Below are positions 56,020 through 64,000 of a DNA stretch of 64,000 bases, piece after piece. The stretch is from Chryseobacterium candidae. GTDB taxonomy: Bacteria > Bacteroidota > Bacteroidia > Flavobacteriales > Weeksellaceae. The position numbers and the translations under genes were made by a program. Below the pieces are notes generated by a model, which was given only the letters and a program-made list of their open reading frames with translations, had not been told where the DNA came from and did no database searches. How positions within the stretch are numbered: position 1 is the stretch's first letter; the number at the start of each line of letters is the position of its first letter. The stretch lies in NCBI RefSeq assembly GCF_004916905.1, contig NZ_SDLV01000016.1:62001-126000 (forward strand). The letters are read 5' to 3'.

Positions 56020-57564
56020 TTATTTGGTATTAAATATTTCTCCAAATTCAAACTCTTTTATATTTGAAATTGCTTGTCTTGGATTAATCGTTTCCATTGA
56101 CCGATTTATCTTACCTCTCTGCTTTTCTCCTGCTCCCAAGAATTTGCTGACAGATTTCCAATTATTACCGTCTTTTATTTGCATTAAAAATGCAGATTGG
56201 CACATTTCAGAAAAATCAAATGTTGGTTGATTAAATTCTTCAATGCCTTGTGAAACAAGCATTACAGCTACTCCCTGTGAACGGACTTCACGCAATAATT
56301 TTTCTAAAATTTCTTGTGATTTCTTTTCCTTGAATACATTATGTGCCTCATCAATGAGTAATACATACCGAAGACCGCTATAATTGTCCTCAATAGGCAC
56401 TTTATCCATATTCATAAAAGTATTATACAGGTAGTAAATTACTAAGAATGTAGCTGTAAAACGTACTTCTTTGCTTAAATCTCCTGAAAGACTTAAATAG
56501 TAATTGTCATTGATGAAATCTCCTAATTTTTTGTTATCAAACAATTCAATTTCAGTTAAACCAATCAAGATCTGGGTAAGTGATGTTGGTTTATCTCCTG
56601 CAATCTCATAAACATTCTCCAAAACATCTGATAATGTTGGATAACTACCGTCTTTTTTATCTTCAAATGCTTTTCTTGTGGCATCTTTTAAATGCTGTTT
56701 TTGAACATTTCCTAAATTAGCATATTTAACAATTATATCTACAAAGCGACCTATTCCAACAATTTTATCTCTTTCATTCACATTATTAATGAATGATAAT
56801 GGATTAACTGGAAATGAGTCCGTAGGTGTGTCAATTAATTTAGCATTGGTATTGTTGAAAAAATCTTTAAAATCTTTATTTGACTTATCACTTTCAGTCA
56901 TTCCCTTAAAATCTAAATAGAGATAATTAACCTGACCTTTTGACTCTGTTATAATTCTTTCTAAAAATTTTCTTGCAAAATAAGATTTACCAGCTCCTGA
57001 TTGTCCTGCAATGGCAATATGACAATTTCCATACATTGATGTATTGTTTGGGGTAAAGTAAATATCTTTCCCTTTGTATTCTCCAATTAAAACTTTAATC
57101 GGTGCTAAATAACTTTCTTTTTCTTTTAAAGAATTATTTTTGTTTTTGACAAAATCGAAATTGGTTTCGTTCTCGTTAATGGCATCAATTCCGATTTCTA
57201 TATGATCTAATAAAAACTCAATTCCTGATACATTTTTGTTTTCATCAAAATACAGATTAATCATTTCTAAACCATTGTCAATATGCCATTTCAGATATTT
57301 TCTTACATCTGTATCATCTTTATGAATTTGATATTTTTGACAAATAAGCGAAACATAATAATCCTTATAACTTCCAAATAAAGTATTGTCTTTGTATTCT
57401 TTTTGTTTATCCGCTGAGCTATAAAGGCTTTCCGAGTTGTAGATAGCACCTTTAGCCAATGAATACGCCAATGAAATTCGAGCAATGTGGTTTTCTTCTC
57501 CCAAACCCATTTTATTGGTCAGCTTTTTTACAAGCTCTGATGATGTTTTTATATTAAATTGCAT
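56020..57564 (-). CDS. DndE fused to a HerA/FtsK-like P-loop ATPase
   Basis: 514 residues from the ATG at 57564; the earlier TTG start is rejected. The N-terminal segment, FNIKTSSELVKKLTNKMGLGEENHIARISLAYSL, is DndE (about residues 1-125), which binds nicked DNA in the phosphorothioation complex. The rest is a DUF87/HerA-type motor: Walker A GQSGAGKS (187-194), a Walker B with YVLLIDEAHNVF, and a following Gln-rich sensor. Normal DndE is only about 110 residues, so this is a fusion. Its ATG overlaps the dndD stop, as in intact dndD-dndE pairs. Confidence 0.85.
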   Translation of the reverse strand: MQFNIKTSSELVKKLTNKMGLGEENHIARISLAYSLAKGAIYNSESLYSSADKQKEYKDNTLFGSYKDYYVSLICQKYQIHKDDTDVRKYLKWHIDNGLEMINLYFDENKNVSGIEFLLDHIEIGIDAINENETNFDFVKNKNNSLKEKESYLAPIKVLIGEYKGKDIYFTPNNTSMYGNCHIAIAGQSGAGKSYFARKFLERIITESKGQVNYLYLDFKGMTESDKSNKDFKDFFNNTNAKLIDTPTDSFPVNPLSFINNVNERDKIVGIGRFVDIIVKYANLGNVQKQHLKDATRKAFEDKKDGSYPTLSDVLENVYEIAGDKPTSLTQILIGLTEIELFDNKKLGDFINDNYYLSLSGDLSKEVRFTATFLVIYYLYNTFMNMDKVPIEDNYSGLRYVLLIDEAHNVFKEKKSQEILEKLLREVRSQGVAVMLVSQGIEEFNQPTFDFSEMCQSAFLMQIKDGNNWKSVSKFLGAGEKQRGKINRSMETINPRQAISNIKEFEFGEIFNTK

Positions 57565-58070
57565 CTTGATAATTCTTTTCAAATATTCTAAACAAATCTT
57601 CTTTATTTTCTACTTCTTCAAATGAAGATTGTTCGTTATCAACATTTTTAATCAAATAAGTCTTGCTGATATTTGGTAATAAAATAGTAAACTCATCTTC
57701 GCTCATTTCTTTTTTAAGTAATGGGAAAATAATAACTTGGTCTGAAACTTTCGGATAGAAATGCTTAACAATACTGTTAGAGTGGTCAACATCGAATTTC
57801 TGCATTGGAGAATCTATAAATACAGGGAAACTGATATTTGACTCATCAACCAAACCTTTGAGTAAGGCTGTTGCATACATCTGTTGTTCTCCTTTGGATA
57901 GAGAATCTTTGTTAATAATATTACCTCTCGCATCAATTAAATGAATATCAATGTCTTCTCCAATAATCTCAACATTTACATCATTAATAAATGATTTTTT
58001 ATGAAGTAATGTATTAAGTCCTTCCTTTATTCGTTCAGAAAGGGATTTAGATTTTTTTATTGGGGCGTGT
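57554..58070 (-). pseudogene. C-terminal lobe of DndD, 5' part missing
   Basis: Only about 170 codons of dndD remain. It keeps the ABC-type signature LSKGEQQMYATALL and the Walker B region FPVFIDSPMQKFD of the SMC-like DndD ATPase, but the whole N-terminus with the P-loop and most of the coiled coil are gone. The frame runs into a TAG inside a GC-rich insert (58071-58144), and the first ATG is at 57880. DndD is needed for sulfur incorporation, so the modification pathway should be inactive. Confidence 0.85.
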
Positions 58071-58144
58071 CCCTTCGGGTCGGGCTATCCGCTACAAGTC
58101 CTCGCTCGTTCCTCGCTGTGGGCTTTTCGCTTCTATCCCTCACG
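58071..58144. mobile_element. GC-rich insert at the dndD break
   Basis: About 75 bp, starting TGGGGCGTGTCCCTTCGGGT and ending TCTATCCCTCACGC, is clearly GC-rich against neighbours that are extremely AT-rich. It resembles a short dispersed sequence that I know from many Bacteroidetes genomes, but this is from memory. It separates the truncated dndD from the HNH gene and supplies the stop codon in the dndD frame. Confidence 0.55.
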
Positions 58145-58159
58145 CAAATGTGAAGTAGT

Positions 58160-59122
58160 TTAGAAATTAAATCTTTTTCGATGTTGATAAAGATTTTTTA
58201 AAGCAGGATGAAAATTAGAATTTTCTGGAAGTGTTATTTTATTTCCTGCAAATTGAGAGATATTGTAAATCGAAGTTTTTTCTACGAAATTTTTATTGAC
58301 AATTACTTTATAATCATCAGAAATAGAAATCAAGCCTCTATCAAATGCTCTGTGAAGATTTGGACAAAGTGCAATTCCGTTTGTTAATGTGTCATCATAA
58401 CCTTCTGAAAACGGAACAATGTGACAAGCATCAACCATTGAAACATTGGTTATTGCATCAATTCTTAAACCTGTTATTGCACAAGTATTTTTATAAATTT
58501 TAGGAATTTCTCTTTTGAATAATCCACCTCGAATAAAAACTTCCTCTTGAAAAGCATTTTCATCAACTTGGTCTTTTAATTCAATTATTTTTCTTTTATA
58601 TTCTTCCGAAGGTTCATTTAAAATAGAAATACTTGGTAAATCGTCATTTCCATTATTGCCAAAATTAGATTTTGTCTCTGGAAAATATTTATCTAAAATG
58701 GAAATTTTTAAAATATCTCTGCTTTCAGGTTGAATAAGTAATTGTGCAAGTTCGTTATCAATAAAAGCAAATTTAATAGCAGTCGTTAGATTTCCTAAAC
58801 TTCGCATTGAGCTTTTGCTTTCAATCCATTTTTCACACCCAACATTGGCAATCAATTTCCAGAAAGGTTCGGAATTCATATGATAAAATGGCATTGCAAA
58901 AATCGGATGATGATTGGTTACTACCAATTTTGACCAATTTGATTTAAAAGAAGCAACTAATTCAGGTAAAATATTAATTTGATTATCCGTAAAAATTCCT
59001 TTTTGAAACAAACTGATAACACTTAACAATAAAATAGGTTTATGCGGAGCACCACCATTTTTGGCATCTCGTTTTAAATGCGTAAAACAATGAACATAAT
59101 ATGGAAGTTTTTCTGAAAACAA
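58160..59122 (-). CDS. McrA-like HNH endonuclease
   Basis: 320 codons from a TTG (no ATG is available close by), 4 bp after the dndC stop. The C-terminal HNH domain (about 205-270) reads TCAITGLRIDA, VDACHIVPFSEG (His234), TNGIALCPNLHRAFDRG (Asn248, His257). The N-terminal region holds GAPHKPILLLSVI (24-36), which resembles the start of the DNA sulfur-binding segment of ScoMcrA-type enzymes. If that is right, the protein is a restriction nuclease for phosphorothioated DNA. The sulfur-binding assignment is inference. Confidence 0.75.
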   Translation of the reverse strand: MFSEKLPYYVHCFTHLKRDAKNGGAPHKPILLLSVISLFQKGIFTDNQINILPELVASFKSNWSKLVVTNHHPIFAMPFYHMNSEPFWKLIANVGCEKWIESKSSMRSLGNLTTAIKFAFIDNELAQLLIQPESRDILKISILDKYFPETKSNFGNNGNDDLPSISILNEPSEEYKRKIIELKDQVDENAFQEEVFIRGGLFKREIPKIYKNTCAITGLRIDAITNVSMVDACHIVPFSEGYDDTLTNGIALCPNLHRAFDRGLISISDDYKVIVNKNFVEKTSIYNISQFAGNKITLPENSNFHPALKNLYQHRKRFNF

Positions 59123-59126
59123 TTTT

Positions 59127-60470
59127 TTAAGCTACATTGATATGTTGTTTATAACGTTTTTCAATATCTTCAATCAATCCTCTTCGTTTCATCATAATGG
59201 TTTTAGACTTTTCTAATTTTAGTAAGTCCTGAATTAAAGTGAATTGTTTTTTATCTTTTTCGCAAGCAGACAATAGAAGTTCTTCTTCTTTTTTAACCAG
59301 TTCATTGTGCTGTTTCATATCAAGATGTTTATTAAATACTTTATTATAAATATCGGAAACCGTGTATTGGAAATACAAATCACGATACCAAATAACTTGA
59401 ATTGCAATCAATTCTTGTTTGTTAATTAATTCCACTTCATAACCCAAATCAATAATCTGTTTTTGTGCTTCAAAAACTTTTTCCAGAATTTCAGCTCTAT
59501 GTTTCAATTCCACAACGCCACCATGAGGAATTGCAGCTTCTACACCATTTCTTCTTAAATGAGAACGGTTTTCAGGTTTATTTCTCTCATCTTGAATCCA
59601 ATTACGCAAATCTCGTAATGGAATTAGCCATTCTTGTCCGTTTTCAATTTGTGCAGAAATAGATTTGTCTTGTTTTACAACAGTACAAGTCCAACACCCA
59701 AAACGGCTTTGTCCGCAAGATTTGTGCTCTTTGTCTGAAACCATTGTAGGACACTCGTAATCATCTGCACTTGCATCCATATAAATATCAAATAATTCTT
59801 TGTTATTTGCACCCCAAGGCGATTGAAAAGTATTGATTATATACCAAATTTCTTCTAATTCCAATTCTTTGATAGGCGAATAAACAAAAACATTATTTTG
59901 AAGTGGATGTTTTGTTAATCGTTTTCCTCTAATCTCGTGTTTTTTTATTGATTTTGCTCTTGTAGCACTTTCACTTTTCCTTGTTCCAACAAGTATAATC
60001 GCTTCGTGGTGGTCATTATCCTCACTTTTAACTATATCTGTAACAAATTTAGCAGTTGGTTTTATTTTCAATCTTTCAGTACACCAACGAAAAGCATTGT
60101 TTGGCGCTGGATAGCCTTTACCAATGAGGTTTACAAAGAACGAATCTTCCAATCTTGGTATTGTTTTTTGTACAAATACAGGAAGTGAATGTTTTAATGA
60201 TGCTTCTTTAATTTTCTCTAAAATCTTATTTACATAATTTGTAATTATTGGATTTTCCACCAATGTATCATTACAAACTACATGAATTTCTCGACTCAAA
60301 AAAGAATTACCTTTTTCGTTCTTTATTTTTAATAATGCTAACCAAGTTAGTGTTAGTAATACTGTTGAATCTTTACCACCACTAAAACCTATAATCCAAG
60401 GTCGATTACTGTCATCTATGGAGTATTGGTCAGCTATTTCTTCGATTATATAATTTATTCTTTTGCTCAT
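59127..60470 (-). CDS. dndC: DndC, sulfur-transfer protein
   Basis: 447 residues, starting at an ATG. The PAPS-reductase-like ATP-pyrophosphatase domain has SGGKDST (30-36). The family-specific FRWCTERLKIKP and the Cys cluster CGQSRFGCWTC, which carries the iron-sulfur site, are intact. DndC moves sulfur from the DndA cysteine desulfurase (none in the window) toward the DNA backbone. It is the first gene of the rearranged dnd operon. No promoter box is recognised. Confidence 0.92.
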   Translation of the reverse strand: MSKRINYIIEEIADQYSIDDSNRPWIIGFSGGKDSTVLLTLTWLALLKIKNEKGNSFLSREIHVVCNDTLVENPIITNYVNKILEKIKEASLKHSLPVFVQKTIPRLEDSFFVNLIGKGYPAPNNAFRWCTERLKIKPTAKFVTDIVKSEDNDHHEAIILVGTRKSESATRAKSIKKHEIRGKRLTKHPLQNNVFVYSPIKELELEEIWYIINTFQSPWGANNKELFDIYMDASADDYECPTMVSDKEHKSCGQSRFGCWTCTVVKQDKSISAQIENGQEWLIPLRDLRNWIQDERNKPENRSHLRRNGVEAAIPHGGVVELKHRAEILEKVFEAQKQIIDLGYEVELINKQELIAIQVIWYRDLYFQYTVSDIYNKVFNKHLDMKQHNELVKKEEELLLSACEKDKKQFTLIQDLLKLEKSKTIMMKRRGLIEDIEKRYKQHINVA

Positions 60471-60699
60471 TTTTTGATTTGCATTTCAAGATAAATTGAA
60501 ATGACTTTTATGAATAGTTTTTAGAGGATTTTTACTAAACCCTAAACCGTCAAATGTAGTGATTTTTAAATTTATAAAAATGTACTGAAAAAAATAAAAC
60601 AACTTGAATTGTGGAAAGGTAGTTTATATGCTGATTTCCAAACAAAAAGCAAGTATATATAAATTAACTTGATAGAAAGGAAAAATCTGATCCAGAGAA

Positions 60700-60722
60700 A
60701 AAGCCCTCAAAATGAGAGCTTT
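60700..60722 (-). terminator. Terminator after the recombinase gene
   Basis: AAAGCCCTC/GAGAGCTTT with one mismatch and an A-rich loop, 28 bp past the stop of the recombinase gene. The remaining gap up to dndC (60471-60699) holds no gene. Confidence 0.5.
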
Positions 60723-60749
60723 AAAATCTATCTATAAATAAAAGTGGTA

Positions 60750-61622
60750 TCATAACACTGGAAAAAACCTATTTATCAATTCCCTTTGCTGTTCACTATC
60801 AGCTTTAAAATATTTTTCGGTCGTACCTGGCCACTTGTGACCAGCTAGTTCCTGTACTTTTTCCAACGGAAGTTTTTTATCGTTCAGCCAATTGCAGATC
60901 ACACTCATCCGAATCGTCTGCGGACAGAGTTTTTTATCAGGAAATAAGCCCTTTAAAGGTTCGATCATTGCCTGAACAGAATCCACACTCATTGGTTTTC
61001 CGAGCTTGGTAATGATGAGTTTGTCTGTATCTGAGCGAAGCAACTTCGGGCGTGCTTCATGAATATAGTTGGCAAATACCATCATTTGCTTGTTAAGCAG
61101 TTCGAGTGTTCTGCGGTTGAGATTAGCTGACGCTTTTACATAGACCGTTCCTTCGTCCAGATCAATATCCTTTACCCGAAGGTTGACGATTTCGTCACTC
61201 GCTAATCCCTGATAAATAAGCAGTGATAAAACCACTGCATTTCGGGAATCAATATATTGGTAACGGTTTTCACGGTTCAGAAGCAGTTGCAGTTCCTCAC
61301 TCGTAAATAAATCCTGCACCTGAATAGGCTGATTGTGCTTTACTTTGATGTTCAAGAGTTTGCAGGGATGGTCGGTTCTGTAACCTGTCATGACCAAATA
61401 ATCGTAATATTTCTTAATTGCAGAGAGTATTACAACCCTGTAGTGCGGGTTGGATTGCTGTTGGGCAATCTGTTCCATATAGGAAACAATATGACGGTAG
61501 CCATACCGCTTTGCTTTCGGATTCATTTTCAGAAAATGCTCGATGGCAAATAAATACGTTTTGGCGGTCTGAGGAGCATATTGCTCCAATAAAAACTGTT
61601 CAAGTGTTTGCTTTTTCATCAT
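60750..61622 (-). CDS. Tyrosine recombinase with altered catalytic site
   Basis: 290 residues. N-terminal core-binding domain (about 1-95), then the catalytic domain. The nucleophile Tyr271 and His262 (AGHKWPGTTEKYF) and Arg238 (QTIR) are present. The first catalytic Arg is missing: the segment reads GLASDEI instead of GLRxSEl, and the HxxR box begins with Gln. So this enzyme is unusual or needs a partner. It starts 4 bp after the second recombinase, an adjacent-pair layout like paired or trio recombinases. Confidence 0.85.
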   Translation of the reverse strand: MMKKQTLEQFLLEQYAPQTAKTYLFAIEHFLKMNPKAKRYGYRHIVSYMEQIAQQQSNPHYRVVILSAIKKYYDYLVMTGYRTDHPCKLLNIKVKHNQPIQVQDLFTSEELQLLLNRENRYQYIDSRNAVVLSLLIYQGLASDEIVNLRVKDIDLDEGTVYVKASANLNRRTLELLNKQMMVFANYIHEARPKLLRSDTDKLIITKLGKPMSVDSVQAMIEPLKGLFPDKKLCPQTIRMSVICNWLNDKKLPLEKVQELAGHKWPGTTEKYFKADSEQQRELINRFFPVL

Positions 61623-61626
61623 TCTA

Positions 61627-62556
61627 TTATTTAAAAAGGGAGGTTATTTTATTTCGTTTCTTGTTTTTGATGGCATAGATATAGGCGGTATTGATTTCAG
61701 TATGTCCTAAAAACCGTCTTATAAATTCTATACCTGCGTGGTTTTCCGCCAAATGGTTGGCGATGCTGTGGCGTAGACAGTGCAGGGTTATTTCCTTTTG
61801 TGCCAATTCATAACTGTTTGTCTGTTCAATCATTTTCTTAAGGGTATCATTCAGATGCTCACCCCTCATACGACTTCCCCTCATATTCACAAAAAAAGCA
61901 TCCTCAAAATGCTCACTGTTTATTGCCCGTTCATGTCTTTCGTTATGAATATATTTCCTTACCGATTCGATGACGGTATCACTCATAGGAACGACCCGTC
62001 TCTTGCTTCCTTTACCTTCCCGAACGATCAGTTCTCCGGTGGATAATTGTATATCCCGAACGTTCAGGCTTTCCAGTTCACTTCTTCTGAGTCCACAACC
62101 ATAGGCAACCGAGAGTAAAGCACTCTCCAAGTCGTTTTCACAATACGCATAGACCAGTTTGATTTCCTCCACGGTTAAGGTGTTCCGAATTTTGGAAGTT
62201 TCGCTTCCTCCGTAGCTTGGAATATAGAAACCATTGTCAATGCTTCTGTTCTCCAATAAATTTTGCATAAACAAACTCAAAGAATATAAACGGCTTTTGA
62301 TGGTTTGTTCAGCAAGAGTTCCTTCTCTGCGTTTATTCGGACGTGTGATCAGGTATTCATAATACAGAATCATTTCTGCACTCGTTACCTCTTTAATCTT
62401 CGTCACTCCGTTTTCTTCCATCCACATCAGAAATTCGGTAACGGCATTTTGGTGCATCTTACCGCCTCTGCCTAATTTGTAATTTCTTACGGTAATAAAA
62501 CTGTCAAAATCTTTCAACAGCGTTTGGTAGCTTGGGGTCTGGATTTTCTTCTTCAT
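61627..62556 (-). CDS. Tyrosine recombinase (XerC/D-like)
   Basis: 309 residues with the complete active site: Arg157 in GCGLRRSE, Lys182 region (EGKGSKRRVVP), His259-x2-Arg262 (LHCLRH), His285 and Tyr294 (FLGHTEINTAYIYA). Likely the functional integrase of the module. The N-terminal SAM-like domain covers about 10-110. It reads in the same direction as the altered partner and the ATPase upstream. A 195-bp gene-free gap with ATCGTTTTAATCGTTTTT repeats separates it from the ATPase. Confidence 0.92.
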   Translation of the reverse strand: MKKKIQTPSYQTLLKDFDSFITVRNYKLGRGGKMHQNAVTEFLMWMEENGVTKIKEVTSAEMILYYEYLITRPNKRREGTLAEQTIKSRLYSLSLFMQNLLENRSIDNGFYIPSYGGSETSKIRNTLTVEEIKLVYAYCENDLESALLSVAYGCGLRRSELESLNVRDIQLSTGELIVREGKGSKRRVVPMSDTVIESVRKYIHNERHERAINSEHFEDAFFVNMRGSRMRGEHLNDTLKKMIEQTNSYELAQKEITLHCLRHSIANHLAENHAGIEFIRRFLGHTEINTAYIYAIKNKKRNKITSLFK

Positions 62557-62751
62557 AGGTTATGTGGTTTTATGGTTGGTTTAATCGTTTTAATCGTTTT
62601 TACTTATTTTTTCAGGCGTTATTTTGGGTTCTCTGTGCTTGTTTGGTGGTTTTTAATCCGTCTTTTTTTGCTTATGTGGACTGTCTGAAACACCGAACAC
62701 CAACGGCGTATTGCCCAATTTCAGGGGGGCTGTGGTGGTTTTTTTGTGGTT

Positions 62752-64000
62752 TCATAACGCCTCCAATTGCTGGGTTAGTTCGCTTTTGATTTTGGTGCGG
62801 AGTTTCTCCATATCGTCCCAATGGGTGATCAGGTATTTGAAACCCCTGTTGACCGAGCCTTCCACTGCTTGGATATATTCCAGTTCCTGTAGCATCGTGA
62901 AATATTTAAAGTTGGTGGATTTGCTGATATTCATCTCCTGACGGATCTCCCTTGCCGTAAAACGGTGGGTTGTTCCTTTGGGTTGCTTTCTCACATAGCT
63001 TTTCATTTTCTCAAAGAACTGTCGGGTACTGCCGTCCAGTTCATCTACTTTAATCATAATGGCACTAAAAAATATTTCAACGGCTTTCAGAATATCTTCT
63101 TTCGTGGCAATCAACCTTCCTTTGGAATCCGTTTTCCGTTGGTACTGATGCAGAATCGTGATCTGTGAAACAAAATTCTGAAACTGGCTGTTGAGTCTTC
63201 GGAGCATTTTTGCTTCAAGAGGAAGCATAATCTTATCGGCATACGGATTGACCACGATATAAGATTTTAAAACACGGATGCAGTTTCTGAGGAGTTCCTT
63301 TGCCTGTTGTTCTTTATCCGTATCAATAAGCCCTGCAATCTTTTGGTTTTGTTGCTTCACAATACGCAGGGTTTGTTCTAAACTTTCATCCACTCCGATG
63401 ACCACTGAACGGGACATATTATCATAGTAGACTTCCGCTTTGGTGGTAGCCGTAAGGCTTGCGAAGTGGCAGTTCACCTGTTTTAGTTTTCCCCTGACGT
63501 TTCCGAACTGGTCTTTAGAAACCGTGGAGCTGGTCAAAAACTTTGCCGACTGCATTTCCCTGAAAGCAAATTGTGCCTCTTCATCCAAGCCATCAAAGTC
63601 CTGTATTAAAATAAGTTTATTGGTCAGTTCCTTATCCTGATAATGGTACAAGGATTTCTTTGTTATTCTTGTGGTGTTCATCACATCTTCCTGTGGCATA
63701 CAGTGAGCGATGGAATTTAATAAATGGCTTTTACCTTCTCCTGATGTTCCTTGCACGAGGGCGTGGAGCAAGTACGGCATTTTATATCCCGAAGCAATTA
63801 CAAAGAGCATCATTCGGTTATCTTCCTCACCGATGATTCCACTTTGTTCCAATAGTGTGTCGATGTTTTTCAAAAGGTTGGGTTCGGATAAAAACTCCAT
63901 CGCATTTTCAGATGCTTTTGGAGTGAGTTCCTTAGCAGAATACTGTTCGCTGATGGGATTCACTTCCGCTTCAAATAATTCTTCTCGGTAGACTTCAAGT
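62752..64000 (-). CDS. P-loop ATPase of the mobility module, 5' part outside
   Basis: The frame is open to the right edge (reading LEVYREELFEAE before the internal GTG), so the true N-terminus lies beyond the window. Visible features are a Walker A, QGTSGEGKS, and a Walker B, LILIQDFDGLDEEA. A winged-helix-like C-terminal part lies around RFTAREIRQEMNISKSTNFKYF. It resembles the helicase-like C-terminal portion of primase-type proteins found next to recombinase pairs in Bacteroidetes elements; this is inference. Direction and GC content match the two recombinases. Confidence 0.7.
   Translation of the reverse strand, partial: LEVYREELFEAEVNPISEQYSAKELTPKASENAMEFLSEPNLLKNIDTLLEQSGIIGEEDNRMMLFVIASGYKMPYLLHALVQGTSGEGKSHLLNSIAHCMPQEDVMNTTRITKKSLYHYQDKELTNKLILIQDFDGLDEEAQFAFREMQSAKFLTSSTVSKDQFGNVRGKLKQVNCHFASLTATTKAEVYYDNMSRSVVIGVDESLEQTLRIVKQQNQKIAGLIDTDKEQQAKELLRNCIRVLKSYIVVNPYADKIMLPLEAKMLRRLNSQFQNFVSQITILHQYQRKTDSKGRLIATKEDILKAVEIFFSAIMIKVDELDGSTRQFFEKMKSYVRKQPKGTTHRFTAREIRQEMNISKSTNFKYFTMLQELEYIQAVEGSVNRGFKYLITHWDDMEKLRTKIKSELTQQLEAL

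Noticed and set aside
62557..62751. Attachment site next to the recombinases
   Set aside because: Short ATCGTTTT direct repeats are present, but no matching second copy or tRNA end can be seen in the window.
48000..64000. CRISPR array or cas genes in the accessory region
   Set aside because: Repeats are too few and irregular, with no spacer pattern and no Cas-like protein.

Overview
The window looks like a chromosome segment of a Chryseobacterium-type flavobacterium (Bacteroidota, Weeksellaceae). The evidence is AT-rich coding DNA, Bacteroidetes -7 promoter boxes (TAnnTTTG), several of them almost touching the start codon, no consistent Shine-Dalgarno sequences, type IX secretion C-terminal sorting domains, CKDD-type lipoprotein signals, a fused SecDF, and a small GG-leader-type peptide. 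The genus is inferred from gene content; no rRNA or tRNA gene was seen.

Positions 1 to about 47,900 are mostly core chromosome: purine synthesis (end of a PurD-like gene, guaA), a GNAT-nitrilase fusion, an ABC1 kinase, a DEAD-box helicase, an iron-dependent alcohol dehydrogenase, PEP carboxylase, a type IX-secreted subtilase, a sugar-nucleotide cluster (DegT aminotransferase, membrane protein, galE, cytidylyltransferase-like), a TonB receptor, dapF-mltG, pnuC, an amino-acid permease, hemN, a type IX-secreted sugar dehydrogenase, secDF, an MFS exporter, tatA-PAP2-TPR, trmL, rlmH, yihY, nhaA-rel. Scattered between them are secreted or lipoprotein genes of unknown function, intergenic palindromic repeats and two broken genes: an arylamine N-acetyltransferase with a frameshift and an unknown gene with an in-frame stop.

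From about 48,000 onward the region is accessory. A decayed XRE regulator is followed (all on the minus strand) by three Rhs C-terminal tips, each with a different toxin-like domain (H-x3-E-Q domain, phospholipase A2-like, metzincin-like protease) and each followed directly by a small lipoprotein that is the obvious immunity candidate. No Rhs shell gene is present; two tips share a 219-bp direct repeat and a 22-bp palindrome at their 5' edge. A RelE/ParE toxin-antitoxin pair separates this array from a rearranged DNA phosphorothioation (Dnd) cluster: dndC, a McrA-like HNH endonuclease, a GC-rich insert, a dndD gene reduced to its C-terminal ATPase lobe, a DndE-ATPase fusion, a small copy of that ATPase's tail, a GIY-YIG-like gene and dndB.

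The window ends in a mobility module: two adjacent tyrosine recombinases (one lacking the first catalytic arginine) and a partial P-loop ATPase that runs off the edge. The most interesting systems are the orphan Rhs tip-immunity array and the Dnd locus in which dndD is broken beside a possible sulfur-sensing nuclease.
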